Positions 34,717 to 43,630 of a stretch of 64,000 nucleotides of DNA are shown here, one piece after another. The stretch lies in assembly GCA_945903265.1 (NCBI GenBank), contig CAMDNQ010000008.1, positions 62,001-126,000 on the forward strand, read 5' to 3'. The stretch is from Candidatus Sulfopaludibacter sp. SbA3 (GTDB lineage: Bacteria > Acidobacteriota > Vicinamibacteria > Vicinamibacterales > UBA2999). The number at the start of each line of letters is the position of its first letter. Within the stretch, counting starts at the first letter, position 1. The notes below the pieces were generated by a model. That model did not search any database, was not told the DNA's origin, and saw only the letters and a program-made list of their open reading frames with translations. The position numbers and the translations under genes were made by a program.

Positions 34717-37428
34717 TTAGGGCTTCGCGTCCCGCCAGTTTTCGGCGATTCCCACATCAACGGTCAGCGGCACTTTCAGGACTGCGGCTCCCTGCATCAG
34801 CTCGCGGACAGTGTCGGAGGCGCGCTCCGCTTCTTCCTGCGGCGCCTCGAACAGCAGTTCGTCATGGACTGTGAGGATCATGCGCGTGCGGAAACCGCGC
34901 GCCGGTAAAGCCGTGTGCAGATCGATCATCGCCTTCTTCAGGATGTCGGCCGCCGATCCCTGAATCGGCATGTTCACGGCGGCGCGCTCGGCCGCGGCAC
35001 GGATCTGGCCGTTTCTGCTATTCAGCTCCGGCACGAGCCTCCGCCGGCCGAACATGGTCTTCACGGCTCCGGTCTCTCGCGCGCGCGCCAGCGTCTCGTC
35101 GATGAATCCGCGCACTCGGGGGAAGCCGGCGAAATACGCGTCGATGAACTCCTGCGCGGCGTCCTTGGTGACGCCGATGTCCTTGGCCAGCGTGAACGCC
35201 GTCTTTCCGTACAGCAGGGCATAGTTGACGATCTTCGCGCGCCGCCGCAGCTCGTGTGAGTCGAGCATGCTGTCTGGCCCGAAGACCTTGTTCGCCGTGC
35301 GGTCGTGGATGTCCTCGCCGATCCGGAACGCCTCGATCAGGGCTTCCTCGTCAGCGAGATGCGCGAGTACGCGAAGTTCGATCTGCGAATAGTCGGCAGA
35401 GATCAGGACGTGTCCTGGCGCTGCGACGAAGGCGCGCCGGATGCGCCGTCCCAGTTCCGTGCGGATCGGAATGTTCTGGAGGTTTGGCTCGGAGCTGCTC
35501 AGTCGCCCGGTTGCGGCTACCGCCTGGTTGAAGCAGGTATGGACCCGCCCGGTCCGCGGATGAATCAGCTGCGGCAGGGCATCGATGTACGTGCTCTTGA
35601 GTTTGTGGAGTCCGCGCCACTCGAGCACCAGGCGCGGCAGCTCGTGTCCGAGCGCCAGCTCCTCGAGCACTTCAACCGCCGTCGATGCCGACTTGGTCTT
35701 TCCCGTTTTCTTGAGCGCCGGCAGCTGGAGTTTGTCGAAGAGGATCTCTCCGAGCTGCTTCGGCGAGTTGATGTTGAACTCTTCTCCCGCCAGCTCGAAG
35801 ATGCGGGATGTGTACTTCGCCAGCTCACCCTCGATGTGATGGGACTGCGAGGCGAGCGCGGGGCCATCGATCAGGATGCCCGCCCGCTCGATATCGGCCA
35901 GCGCAGGAATCAGCGGCATCTCCAGTTCGCGATAGACCTGGTCGAGGCCGTCAGTCTCCAGCAGCGGGGCCAGCCGATGCGACAGCTGCCGGGCGAGGTC
36001 GGCGCGCTCCCCGGCAAATGTCAGTCCGGCATCAGGCGTCAGCGTTGAAAACTGCACGGACTTGGCGCCCCGGCCGCACACATCCTCTTCGGTCAGCGCC
36101 TTGTACCCCAGGTGTTCGAGCGACGTCTCTTCCAGAGGGTGGCCCGTTCGCGTGGCGTCCAGCAGGTAGCTCGCGAGCATCGAGTCGAACGTAATCCCGC
36201 GCAGGTCGACGCCATGATTCTTGAGGACGACGAGGTCGAACTTGAGGTCATGGCCGACCTTCCTGACGCCTGCGTCCTCGAGGAGCGGCTTGAGCCGCTC
36301 GAGCGCCGCCTCCGGATTCAGCTGCAGTGCTGCAGGGTCGGAGAGGAGATCGCCGCCGTTGGCGCTGCCATGCCGGAGCGGCACGTATCGCGCGTGGCGA
36401 TCGGCGGTTGAGAACGACATCCCGACGATCGCTGCGGTCATCGCCGCCGGCTGGTCAGGCACCACGCGCAGGGCGAACTCGCCCGCGGCACGAAGATCGG
36501 CGATGAGGCTGTCGAGATCTGCCGGCGAGGACACGAGCGCGTAGTCCTTCTGAATCGTGTCGGCGGTCGGCGCGTACTCGTTGACGAGCGTCCGGAAGGC
36601 GAGCCGGGAGAACAGCTCGTAGCAGCGGTCCCGGGACGCACCCCTGTAGCGCATCGACTCGATGGCCACGTCGAGCGGCACATCGCGCCGGATGGTCACC
36701 AGTTCACGGCTCTGCAGCGCCGCGTCCCTGTGCGCCAGAAGCGCCTCCCTATACTTGCGCTGCTTCAGCTCGCCGGCCTGGGCCAGCAGGGCGTCGAGAC
36801 TGCCGTGCGTGTTGATGAGATCGATCGCGCCCTTCTTGCCGACGCCGGGGACGCCGCCGACGTTATCGCTCGTGTCTCCCACGAGTGCGAGCACGTCGGT
36901 CACGCGCGCGGGCGTGACACCGAATTTCTCGACGACCGCCGCATCGTCGAACCACGCACCGTCTTCGCGCGGGTCGTACACGCGGATACCGTCCTGCACC
37001 AGCTGGAAGAAATCCTTATCGATTGAGACGATCGCGACGTCGAAGCCTTCGGCAACCGCGCGCGTCGCGATAGTGCCGATGACGTCGTCAGCCTCGTAGC
37101 CTTCGGCGGTGGTGATCGGCACACCGAGCGCCTCACACGCCTCGTGCACCCAGGCGATCTGCTCGGCGAGATCGTCGGGCATGGCCGCCCGGTTGGCCTT
37201 GTAATCGGCGACCAGATCGTCGCGAAACGTGCGGCCGGCGAGATCGAACGACGCGGCGATGAACTCCGGATGATGGTCATTCATCAGCTTCCGGAGCATC
37301 GTCACGAAGAGGTAGACCGCGTGCGTGGTCTGGCCTGCCTGGTTCGTCAGGCCGCCTCCGCGGAACGCGTGGTACGCGCGATACATCTGCGAGCTGCCGT
37401 CGATCAGGAAAAGCGTGGGGCGGGACAT
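34717..37428 (-). CDS. polA: DNA polymerase I
   Basis: This repair and Okazaki-fragment-processing polymerase has 903 residues, close to E. coli (928). The 5'-nuclease domain (1-290) has LFLIDGSSQMYRAYHA, GYEADDVIGT and 'SIDKDFFQLV'. The polymerase domain has motif A D679-YSQIEL and motif C H855-D856-E-L, intact for catalysis. The 3'-5' exonuclease domain in between is degenerate: the Exo I acidic pair of E. coli (D355, E357) is replaced by R321 and V323 (FALRVV), while Exo II 'DLKFDLVVLK' is kept. So it probably lacks proofreading, like Taq polymerase. ATG 37428 begins 'MSRPTLFLIDG'; GTG 37446 is an alternative. Confidence 0.95.
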   Translation of the reverse strand: MSRPTLFLIDGSSQMYRAYHAFRGGGLTNQAGQTTHAVYLFVTMLRKLMNDHHPEFIAASFDLAGRTFRDDLVADYKANRAAMPDDLAEQIAWVHEACEALGVPITTAEGYEADDVIGTIATRAVAEGFDVAIVSIDKDFFQLVQDGIRVYDPREDGAWFDDAAVVEKFGVTPARVTDVLALVGDTSDNVGGVPGVGKKGAIDLINTHGSLDALLAQAGELKQRKYREALLAHRDAALQSRELVTIRRDVPLDVAIESMRYRGASRDRCYELFSRLAFRTLVNEYAPTADTIQKDYALVSSPADLDSLIADLRAAGEFALRVVPDQPAAMTAAIVGMSFSTADRHARYVPLRHGSANGGDLLSDPAALQLNPEAALERLKPLLEDAGVRKVGHDLKFDLVVLKNHGVDLRGITFDSMLASYLLDATRTGHPLEETSLEHLGYKALTEEDVCGRGAKSVQFSTLTPDAGLTFAGERADLARQLSHRLAPLLETDGLDQVYRELEMPLIPALADIERAGILIDGPALASQSHHIEGELAKYTSRIFELAGEEFNINSPKQLGEILFDKLQLPALKKTGKTKSASTAVEVLEELALGHELPRLVLEWRGLHKLKSTYIDALPQLIHPRTGRVHTCFNQAVAATGRLSSSEPNLQNIPIRTELGRRIRRAFVAAPGHVLISADYSQIELRVLAHLADEEALIEAFRIGEDIHDRTANKVFGPDSMLDSHELRRRAKIVNYALLYGKTAFTLAKDIGVTKDAAQEFIDAYFAGFPRVRGFIDETLARARETGAVKTMFGRRRLVPELNSRNGQIRAAAERAAVNMPIQGSAADILKKAMIDLHTALPARGFRTRMILTVHDELLFEAPQEEAERASDTVRELMQGAAVLKVPLTVDVGIAENWRDAKP

Positions 37429-37469
37429 CAGCAGAGCGGAAACCACGGTAAGGATATCATTGGGTTTTG

Positions 37470-38234
37470 ATGGGTCTTCGAGGGGATCAACGCGCGCGCA
37501 TTGCCGTGATTGCCGTCTTCGCGGCTGCCGCCGCCGTCTCCGCGTGTTCCGGGAGCGGCGTGTTCAAGCGCGAGTACGAGTACGAAGAAGAGCTGTACCT
37601 CGCGCTTGACGGCTCGGCGACGCTGAACGTGAACGCCTCAATCGAGTCGCTGAACGCACTTCGCGGCGCGGCGTTCGATCCGGATCCGGTGGCGCGGATC
37701 AGCCGCGACGATTTACGCCGCTTCTTCGGCGCCGGCAGCGGTTCCGAAGGCGGCTCCGGAAGCGCGGACGTGTCGGTGAGCCTTGCCCGCCGCGACGGCC
37801 GCCGATTCGTGCATGCGACGGTCGACGTCGACGATGTGGAGGAGCTTGGCCGGCTCGCGCCGTTCTCGTGGTCGGAGTATCAGCTCGGTCGGCGGCAGGA
37901 CGCGATCGAATTCCGCCAGCATATCGGGAAGCCTGCGGCGGCTGGCGCGTCCGCCGCATGGACCGGCGAGGAGCTCGTCGCCTTCCGGATGCATCTCCCC
38001 AGCGAGATCGTGTTTCACAACTCGCAGCAGGAAACCCAGCGCGGCAACATCCTCGAGTGGGAACAGCCGCTCTCGGACCGTCTCGCGGGCACACCGCTCG
38101 ACATCGAAGTACAGCTCGAGCCCACGTCAATTCTCACGCAGACGCTTTTGCTGTTCGGCTCGACGGCTGCCGCGGCGATCGCGACGCTGGCAGGGGCGGT
38201 GTGGTGGATCAGCCGCCGGCGGACCGACGGCTGA
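37470..38234 (+). CDS. Hypothetical lipoprotein with C-terminal membrane helix
   Basis: I do not recognise this protein. About 254 residues begin with a lipoprotein signal (AAAVSACSGSG, Cys about 26). A globular part of about 185 residues carries a Gly/Ser-rich spacer (GAGSGSEGGSGSADV). A C-terminal transmembrane helix (TLLLFGSTAAAAIATLAGAVWWI) and a basic tail (SRRRTDG) follow. The combination of a lipid anchor and a C-terminal helix is unusual. TATCAT (37455-37460) lies 9 bases before ATG 37470. It ends 9 bases from the convergent BON gene and is divergent from polA over about 40 bases. Confidence 0.68.
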   Translation: MGLRGDQRARIAVIAVFAAAAAVSACSGSGVFKREYEYEEELYLALDGSATLNVNASIESLNALRGAAFDPDPVARISRDDLRRFFGAGSGSEGGSGSADVSVSLARRDGRRFVHATVDVDDVEELGRLAPFSWSEYQLGRRQDAIEFRQHIGKPAAAGASAAWTGEELVAFRMHLPSEIVFHNSQQETQRGNILEWEQPLSDRLAGTPLDIEVQLEPTSILTQTLLLFGSTAAAAIATLAGAVWWISRRRTDG

Positions 38235-38243
38235 TCGGCGGGA

Positions 38244-38786
38244 TCAGATCTTCTCGAGGTCGCTGGCGACTTCAGCGTCGGTCTTCAGATTGTTCGTAAT
38301 CGAGAACGCGCCGAACGAGCTGGCGAGCGAGCGCGCCAGCATGCGATCGATGTTGCTGTTGACGACGCCTTCGAGCGTGACACGCCCGTTCTCCACGATG
38401 ATGTGGATCGGGGGGTTGACCATCGCCCCGTAGGTCCAGAAGTTCGAATTACCGTAAATCGACCGTGAAATCCTGAATCGCAGGTCGTCGTCGTATCCCG
38501 AGACCGGCAGGACGGTGACGTTGTTCTGCACCTGCGTGACGCCGTTCACCCTGGCGACCCGCTCCTCGATATCGTCCACCTTGTACGGCATCGTCACCTT
38601 GCCGGTGAGGACGACCACGCCGCCCTCGACCTGCGCGTTGACGCTGTCGAAGATGGTGAAGTGCGGGTACTGCAGCACCTGACGGGAAATGTCCTTGAAG
38701 ATCTGAAGGTCCTCGCGACCCTGCGCCCAGGCTGGCGCGCCCATCGCGAGTATCACGATGACCGTGGCAAGACACCTGGTAAACAT
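38244..38786 (-). CDS. Secreted protein with two BON domains
   Basis: This 180-residue periplasmic protein has a signal peptide (ending near PAWAQ) and two BON modules: 'DSVNAQVEGGVVVLTGKV', then 'IHIIVENGRVTLEGVVN'. BON domains bind membranes or phospholipids and occur in OsmY-like stress proteins. The start is ATG 38786, which has GAGGAG seven bases upstream; a longer reading to 38876 would lie in a region without signs of coding. Confidence 0.87.
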   Translation of the reverse strand: MFTRCLATVIVILAMGAPAWAQGREDLQIFKDISRQVLQYPHFTIFDSVNAQVEGGVVVLTGKVTMPYKVDDIEERVARVNGVTQVQNNVTVLPVSGYDDDLRFRISRSIYGNSNFWTYGAMVNPPIHIIVENGRVTLEGVVNSNIDRMLARSLASSFGAFSITNNLKTDAEVASDLEKI

Positions 38787-38937
38787 ATCGACTCCTCCTC
38801 GGTTGTTTCGTGGCGGGCGCCCACCAGGGCATGAGGCAAAGATGCTGCCAGCGATTCCCGCCCGCGATGTCGTCAAAGCCGCGCGTTTTATTGAGGAAAA
38901 GTCAGGGGATTCAGCCGGGTGTCCTCCGGCGTGAACA

Positions 38938-39669
38938 TCAGAGGACGAGCATGGTCGCGATGCCCGCCGCGATCAGAAGGATCTGCCGCAGCGACCCGGC
39001 GTCGGTGCGGCCCCGATGCAGCCCGGGAATCAGGTCTGCCATGGCGACGTAGAGGAAGCTCGCCGCGGCGAGCGCGAGGAAGTAGGGAAGCAGTCGCGGC
39101 ACCATGTCGAACGCGAGCAGCGCGGCCACGGCGCCCGCCGCGCTCGCGGCGGCCGAGAGCACGTTCAGCATCAGCGCCTTTCCGCGCGAGTACCCCGCGT
39201 GGAGCAGGATGGCGAACTCGCCGACCTCCTGCGGAATCTCGTGCGCCGCAACCGCGAACGCCGTCGTGATGCCGAGCGGCACAGACGTCATGACGGCGGC
39301 GGCGACGACCGCGCCGTCCACGAAATTGTGAAACGCGTCGCCGACGAGCACCGGAATCACGCTGCCGTCATGCACTTCGCAGTCGTGCACGTGACAGTGC
39401 CGCCAGAGCACGAGTTTCTCCAGCACGAAGAACAGCAGGATGCCCCACAGCAGCGTGGCAAACACGCGGGACGGCGGCAGCTCCTCGAGCGCAGCAGGGA
39501 GGAGCGCCAGCATCGCCACGCCAAGCAGCGCGCCGACGGCGTAGCTGACCAGCCACGGGATGACCTTCGAACGCGCGGAATCTGTGATGAGGAGTACGCC
39601 GGAGGCGACGAGGAGGCCCGCGAAGCCGCCGACGAGGCTGAGGCCGAGGGCGATGACGAAAATCGGCAC
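38938..39669 (-). CDS. ZIP family divalent metal transporter
   Basis: This inner-membrane ZIP permease takes up zinc or another divalent metal. The 243 residues form about eight helices. Metal-site motifs HNFVDG (helix 4) and HEIPQE (helix 5) are intact, and a His-rich loop (RHCHVHDCEVHD) between helices 3 and 4 suits metal binding. Start GTG 39669; TATCAT (39679-39684) lies 9 bases before it and no Shine-Dalgarno is present. The 150 bases between this gene and the BON gene show no clear feature. Confidence 0.9.
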   Translation of the reverse strand: MPIFVIALGLSLVGGFAGLLVASGVLLITDSARSKVIPWLVSYAVGALLGVAMLALLPAALEELPPSRVFATLLWGILLFFVLEKLVLWRHCHVHDCEVHDGSVIPVLVGDAFHNFVDGAVVAAAVMTSVPLGITTAFAVAAHEIPQEVGEFAILLHAGYSRGKALMLNVLSAAASAAGAVAALLAFDMVPRLLPYFLALAAASFLYVAMADLIPGLHRGRTDAGSLRQILLIAAGIATMLVL

Positions 39670-39678
39670 GCGAAGGGC

Positions 39679-39684
39679 ATGATA
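39679..39684 (-). promoter_or_regulatory. -10-like hexamer of the ZIP transporter gene
   Basis: TATCAT on the minus strand ends 9 bases before GTG 39669. A leaderless or nearly leaderless transcript is predicted. No -35 can be named. Confidence 0.4.
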
Positions 39685-39694
39685 GCCCTGATTT

Positions 39695-40759
39695 CTACGA
39701 CGCTATATAGCCACGGCGCGAGCGAACCGCCATCCGCCGATCCCGCACTTCGACACGGATGTCGTGCCAGCGGCCGTCCCTTTTTCCGGGACTCGAATAG
39801 CCGAGGGAGTACTGCTTGCTCAATTCGTCCGCGAGGCGCGCGGTGGCGCCCTCGAGCTCACCGAACCCGCGCACGACCTCCGTGCGTCCACCGGTATCGT
39901 CCGTGATCTGACGGAGCGCGTCCGCATTCACGCGCTCGGCAGTCGTGCGCGCCCTGTTCGGCGTGTTGCCCCCGATGGGCGGAAACCGCCGCTGCGGCCC
40001 GCGGCGGGGCATCGGGAATGGAAACGGCGGCGGCAGCTGGATCGCCGGCGCGTTCCTGGTGCTCTGAAGCGTTCCGTCGACGCCGAGCGCGTACACGAGG
40101 ACTTCCGACTCGCGAATCAGGCGGCGCAGCTCGCCGACGCCCACGCGGCTGTTCGTGTCGTTGCCGTCGGAGATGACGAGCAGCGCCTTTTTCGGATGCT
40201 GGCCGATGCTCGCAATCGGAAGAGCGTTGGCGATGGCGTCGTACAGCGCGGTGCCTCCAGCCGGCAGCACCCGCGCCACTGCGCGGCTGATGGCACGGCG
40301 GTCGGTCGTCCACTCCTGGATGACGTGCGGCCGATTGGCAAACTGCAGGAAGAAGAGTTCGTCCTCTGTTTGCAAGAGGTCGTAGACGAAACGATCGATG
40401 GCCGCGCGAGCAGCCGACATCTTGTCGGCGGTCATGCTGCCGCTCGTGTCGAGCGCGATCCCGAGGCTCACGGGCGATCGGTCGTTGTTGAAATGGGTGA
40501 TTTCCTGCAGCTCGCCGTCTTCGTAGATGCGGAAGTCCTCGCGGCGGAGCCCGGATACGAAACGGCCCTCACCGTCGGTGACCGTGGCGGTCACATTGAT
40601 CACCTCCACGCCGCTCTGGAAGCTGACCCCGTCCTGAGAGCCAGCACCGCCTTGAGAGCCAACACCGCCCTGAGAGCTAACACTGCTCTGCTCCTGGGCG
40701 GCTAGCGTCACCACGGCAAGGAGTCCTGCAATCGTCGTGAGGAGAGCGTGATGTTTCAT
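39695..40759 (-). CDS. Secreted von Willebrand A (VWFA-related) protein with tandem repeat
   Basis: This is a second VWFA-related secreted protein, of 354 residues from ATG 40759. A signal peptide (MKHHALLTTIAGLLAVVTLAAQ) precedes a Ser/Gln/Gly repeat and the domain 'FQSGVEVINVTATVTDGEGRFVSGL' divided over two strands. A vWA domain with the MIDAS DTSGSM then follows (D about residue 113). The C-terminus is basic ('RRMAVRSRRGYIAS'). It resembles the 14.2 kb protein in overall design. An alternative TTG start lies at 40783. Function unknown. Confidence 0.84.
   Translation of the reverse strand: MKHHALLTTIAGLLAVVTLAAQEQSSVSSQGGVGSQGGAGSQDGVSFQSGVEVINVTATVTDGEGRFVSGLRREDFRIYEDGELQEITHFNNDRSPVSLGIALDTSGSMTADKMSAARAAIDRFVYDLLQTEDELFFLQFANRPHVIQEWTTDRRAISRAVARVLPAGGTALYDAIANALPIASIGQHPKKALLVISDGNDTNSRVGVGELRRLIRESEVLVYALGVDGTLQSTRNAPAIQLPPPFPFPMPRRGPQRRFPPIGGNTPNRARTTAERVNADALRQITDDTGGRTEVVRGFGELEGATARLADELSKQYSLGYSSPGKRDGRWHDIRVEVRDRRMAVRSRRGYIAS
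40634..40687 (-). repeat. Three 18-bp tandem repeats inside the VWFA gene
   Basis: Three degenerate units, 18 bp each and starting at 40634, 40652 and 40670, encode the repeated Ser-Gln-Gly-Gly-x-Gly segment just after the signal peptide. The in-frame period of six residues means slippage would change linker length without a frameshift. Confidence 0.75.
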
Positions 40760-40858
40760 GATGAAGAAGCGCCTGAAGGGCAAAAGCCTTGCCTTTCAGT
40801 TGACGGGGAATTTCGGCCACATTCTAACTGCGAAATGGCCGGCTGTCGCCTGATGGGG

Positions 40859-41401
40859 TCAGGACAGGTGTTTCATGCCCTCGATGAACCGATAGCCCTC
40901 TCGCTCGGCGAGGACACGGGTGGCCTTGAAGCCGGCGGCATTGAGTGCGCTCAGCGTCGCGCCGGGGTCTGACGGGACGGGGCCGCGTGGACGTCCGGCG
41001 AAGCCCAGGCCCCTCCCCTCGATGATGACAAGGCGCCCCCCGGCACGCAGGACGCGAAACGCCTCGCGAACCACTCCCGGGGCGGCTCCCAGCCGCTGCG
41101 CGAAACCGGCCGGCTGGAGGATGATCACGTCGAATCCGTCGTCGGGGAACGGAAGCGCGTCGAGCGGCGCCACGGCCACATCGACAAGCGCGCCGGCGGC
41201 CGCGGCGGCGCGCCGCGCGTGCTCCGCATCACGCTCGTCTGCCACCGCCACCGCAGCGTGCCCGCTCAATCCCACCTTCGCGGCAATCGCCCCGACCAGC
41301 GTCGCATCATCGACGCCGATCTGCAGCGCGCGCTCTCCCATGCGCACGCCGCTCATCGCGACGGGAAGACGTTCGAGGGAGGCTTTTCGTAGAAAAAACA
41401 T
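40859..41401 (-). CDS. Class I SAM-dependent methyltransferase-like protein
   Basis: This cytoplasmic 180-residue protein looks like a small class I methyltransferase. 'GERALQIGVDD' stands where motif I (usually E/DxGxGxG) would be, and 'DDGFDVIILQPAGFAQ' and 'VLRAGGRLVIIEG' fit later strands. The glycine-rich motif I is weak (QIGVDD), so cofactor binding is less certain than the fold. GGGGA precedes the ATG. It lies between the VWFA gene and a divergent Ig-like lipoprotein gene, with no obvious functional partner. Confidence 0.65.
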   Translation of the reverse strand: MFFLRKASLERLPVAMSGVRMGERALQIGVDDATLVGAIAAKVGLSGHAAVAVADERDAEHARRAAAAAGALVDVAVAPLDALPFPDDGFDVIILQPAGFAQRLGAAPGVVREAFRVLRAGGRLVIIEGRGLGFAGRPRGPVPSDPGATLSALNAAGFKATRVLAEREGYRFIEGMKHLS

Positions 41402-41474
41402 CGATTTTCCCCATGATCATAGTCGCCGGCTACATCTTGAGCCGCGGAATGGCCAAGAGGCAGGAGGCGACACG

Positions 41475-42203
41475 ATGATGATCCGGCTACGCGGCCCGTA
41501 CGTTGCCCTGGTTCTTGCAGCTCTCATCTGCACGTCCTGCGGCGACAAAAACGCGGTCCCGCCGGCTGGCGTGGCCCCAACTCCGGTCACCGCGGGCACA
41601 AGCGTTCTCAGCGTGACGGTCACACCCAGCTCCATCTTGCTCACCCAGGGCGAACGGGCCACGCTTGCTGCCACCGTCACCGCCGAGGCGGGCGTCACGG
41701 ATCGTTCCGTCACATGGAGTTCCAGCAATACCAGCATCGCGAGCGTCGACGCCAACGGCATCGTGACCGCCGTCGGTCAGGGAACCACCACAATCCTCGC
41801 AACCTCCCGCGCGAATGCGGCGGTCGCCGGAGCGGCGGCTGTCGTCGTTATCGCTGCGGCGACCCCGCCACCGCCCGCTGCGTCGCCCTCAACGACCTAC
41901 GGCGTGACGCTCACTGTCACATCGGATCCCCAAGGGCACGAGCCGTTCGCGAACTTCACGTCCGTGAAGCTCATTACGTGCGCGACCAGCGGGACCACGG
42001 TGACAATTACCGGCGCGGCCCCCTGGGTGACAGTCACCGGGACCGTGAGTGCCAGTGGCAGTTTCACGGCGACGGGTACCGGAACGGTCGCGGGCCGCTC
42101 CGGCGTCACGGTCACGGCGACCGGCACGTTCTCGGGCAACTCGTTTCCGGAACCGTCACGCTGGGTCCAGGGTTGCCGAACGGCAACGAAACGTTATCCC
42201 TGA
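41475..42203 (+). CDS. BIG2-like Ig-domain lipoprotein, probably frameshifted near its end
   Basis: This secreted lipoprotein (lipobox ICTSC, Cys about 22) has a bacterial Ig-like BIG2 domain (SVTVTPSSILLTQGE, 'SVTWSSSNTSIASVDANG', 'GTTTILAT'), a Pro/Ala-rich linker and a second beta-rich domain. The current frame ends in 'PEPSRWVQGCRTATKRYP', which is unlike the rest. The adjacent frame from 42143 to 42220 reads 'VSGTVTLGPGLPNG', which completes the beta pattern. A missing base in the TCGTTTCC at 42141-42148 would explain it. The restored protein would be about 248 residues, ending at 42220. AGGAGG precedes the ATG. Confidence 0.72.
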   Translation: MMIRLRGPYVALVLAALICTSCGDKNAVPPAGVAPTPVTAGTSVLSVTVTPSSILLTQGERATLAATVTAEAGVTDRSVTWSSSNTSIASVDANGIVTAVGQGTTTILATSRANAAVAGAAAVVVIAAATPPPPAASPSTTYGVTLTVTSDPQGHEPFANFTSVKLITCATSGTTVTITGAAPWVTVTGTVSASGSFTATGTGTVAGRSGVTVTATGTFSGNSFPEPSRWVQGCRTATKRYP

Positions 42204-42255
42204 GCGGCTCGCGTCAATAGGGCGCGGACGAGGAGATTTGCGGCGCGTATTAGCT

Positions 42256-42284
42256 TTGTCACAACTGTATTCGCGGACTAAAAT
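42256..42284 (+). promoter_or_regulatory. Sigma70 promoter of inositol-phosphate synthase
   Basis: TTGTCA (42256-42261), a 17-base spacer, and TAAAAT (42279-42284) lie 9 bases before GTG 42294. Transcription should begin within 2-4 bases of the start codon, so the mRNA is predicted to be essentially leaderless. This is one of the clearest full promoters in the window. Confidence 0.7.
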
Positions 42285-42293
42285 GGCGAGCTT

Positions 42294-43607
42294 GTGACCG
42301 CACCCCTTCAAATCGCGTCGAGCGGTGGCAAGCTCGGCGTACTGCTCGTCGGGCTCGGCGCCGTGGCGACGACGACCATCGCCGGCGTATTTGCCATCCG
42401 CAAAAAGCTCGCGTTGCCGATCGGATCGCTGACCCAGATGGGCACGATTCGGCTCGGCAAGCGCACCGAGAATCGCAGTCCCCTGATCAAGGATTTCGTT
42501 CCGCTCGCGGACCTCAACGACATCGTCTTCGGCGGCTGGGACATCTTCGAAGAGGACTGCTACGGCGCTGCGCGCACCGCGGGCGTGCTCGAACCCGCAC
42601 AGCTCGATCAGGTCCGTGGCGAGCTGGAGGCGATTCGGCCGATGTCCGCCGTGTTCGACCAGCGGTACGTGAAGCGTCTCGACGGGCCGAACGTCAAAAA
42701 GGGCAAGAACAAGCGCGACCTCGCCGAGCAGGTCATCGCGGACATCCGCGCGTTCAAGGACAAGCACGGATGCGACCGTCTCGTCATGATCTGGACCGGC
42801 AGTACCGAGGTCTACATGAAGGAGACCGCGGTGCATGCCACCGTGGCGTCATTCGAGAAGGCGCTCGAACAGAGCGACGACGCCATTCCGTCGAGCATGG
42901 TGTACGCCTACGCGGCGATCCGTGAGGGCATCCCGTTTGCGAACGCCGCGCCGAACCTGACGGCCGACATCCCCGCGATGCTGGAGTTGGCCGCGCGCAC
43001 CCAGGCGCCGCTCGCCGGCAACGACATGAAGACGGGGCAGACGCTGATCAAGACGATTATTGCGCCCGGCCTCAAGGCCCGGCTGCTCGGCGTCCGTGGC
43101 TGGTACTCGACCAACATCCTTGGCAACCGTGACGGCGAGGTCCTCGACGACCCCGAGTCGTTCAAGACGAAGGAAGAGAGCAAGAAGTCAGCGCTGGATT
43201 ACATCTTCCAGCCGCAGCTCTATCCCGAACTCTACAAGGACTTGTGCCACGTAGTCCGCATCAACTACTACCCCCCGCGCGGCGACAATAAAGAGGGGTG
43301 GGACAATATCGATCTGATCGGGTGGCTAGGCTATCCGATGCAGCTGAAGATCAATTTCCTGTGCCGCGACAGTATTCTGGCGGCGCCGATTGTGCTCGAT
43401 TCGGCCCTGTTCCTCGACCTCGCGAAGCGGTCCGGCATGTCGGGCATCCAGGAATGGTTGTCGTTCTATTACAAGGCACCCATGCACGCTCCCGAGGTCT
43501 ACCCCGAACACGATCTGTTCATTCAGCTGATGAAGCTGAAGAACACTCTTCGCTATATGAAGGGCGAGCAGCTGATCACGCACCTCGGCCGGGAGTATTA
43601 CGACTAG
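42294..43607 (+). CDS. ino1: Inositol-3-phosphate synthase
   Basis: This NAD-dependent enzyme isomerises glucose-6-phosphate to myo-inositol-1-phosphate, the first step toward inositol lipids and inositol osmolytes. The 437 residues show the NAD motif 'GVLLVGLGAVATTTIAG', 'KAPMHAPEVYPEHDL' and 'MKTGQTLIKTIIAPGL', and a C-terminal 'LKLKNTL' core. The length fits the long, eukaryote/actinobacterium-like type. Start GTG 42294 has no Shine-Dalgarno but a good promoter ends 9 bases upstream. The downstream G8 protein has its own ribosome site. Confidence 0.93.
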   Translation: MTAPLQIASSGGKLGVLLVGLGAVATTTIAGVFAIRKKLALPIGSLTQMGTIRLGKRTENRSPLIKDFVPLADLNDIVFGGWDIFEEDCYGAARTAGVLEPAQLDQVRGELEAIRPMSAVFDQRYVKRLDGPNVKKGKNKRDLAEQVIADIRAFKDKHGCDRLVMIWTGSTEVYMKETAVHATVASFEKALEQSDDAIPSSMVYAYAAIREGIPFANAAPNLTADIPAMLELAARTQAPLAGNDMKTGQTLIKTIIAPGLKARLLGVRGWYSTNILGNRDGEVLDDPESFKTKEESKKSALDYIFQPQLYPELYKDLCHVVRINYYPPRGDNKEGWDNIDLIGWLGYPMQLKINFLCRDSILAAPIVLDSALFLDLAKRSGMSGIQEWLSFYYKAPMHAPEVYPEHDLFIQLMKLKNTLRYMKGEQLITHLGREYYD

Positions 43608-43630
43608 TCCGCACGACTGAAGGAGTTGTC

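Noticed and set aside
40634-40687. Short CRISPR-like array
   Set aside because: Units are adjacent with no spacers and are in frame with a gene; this is a coding tandem repeat.
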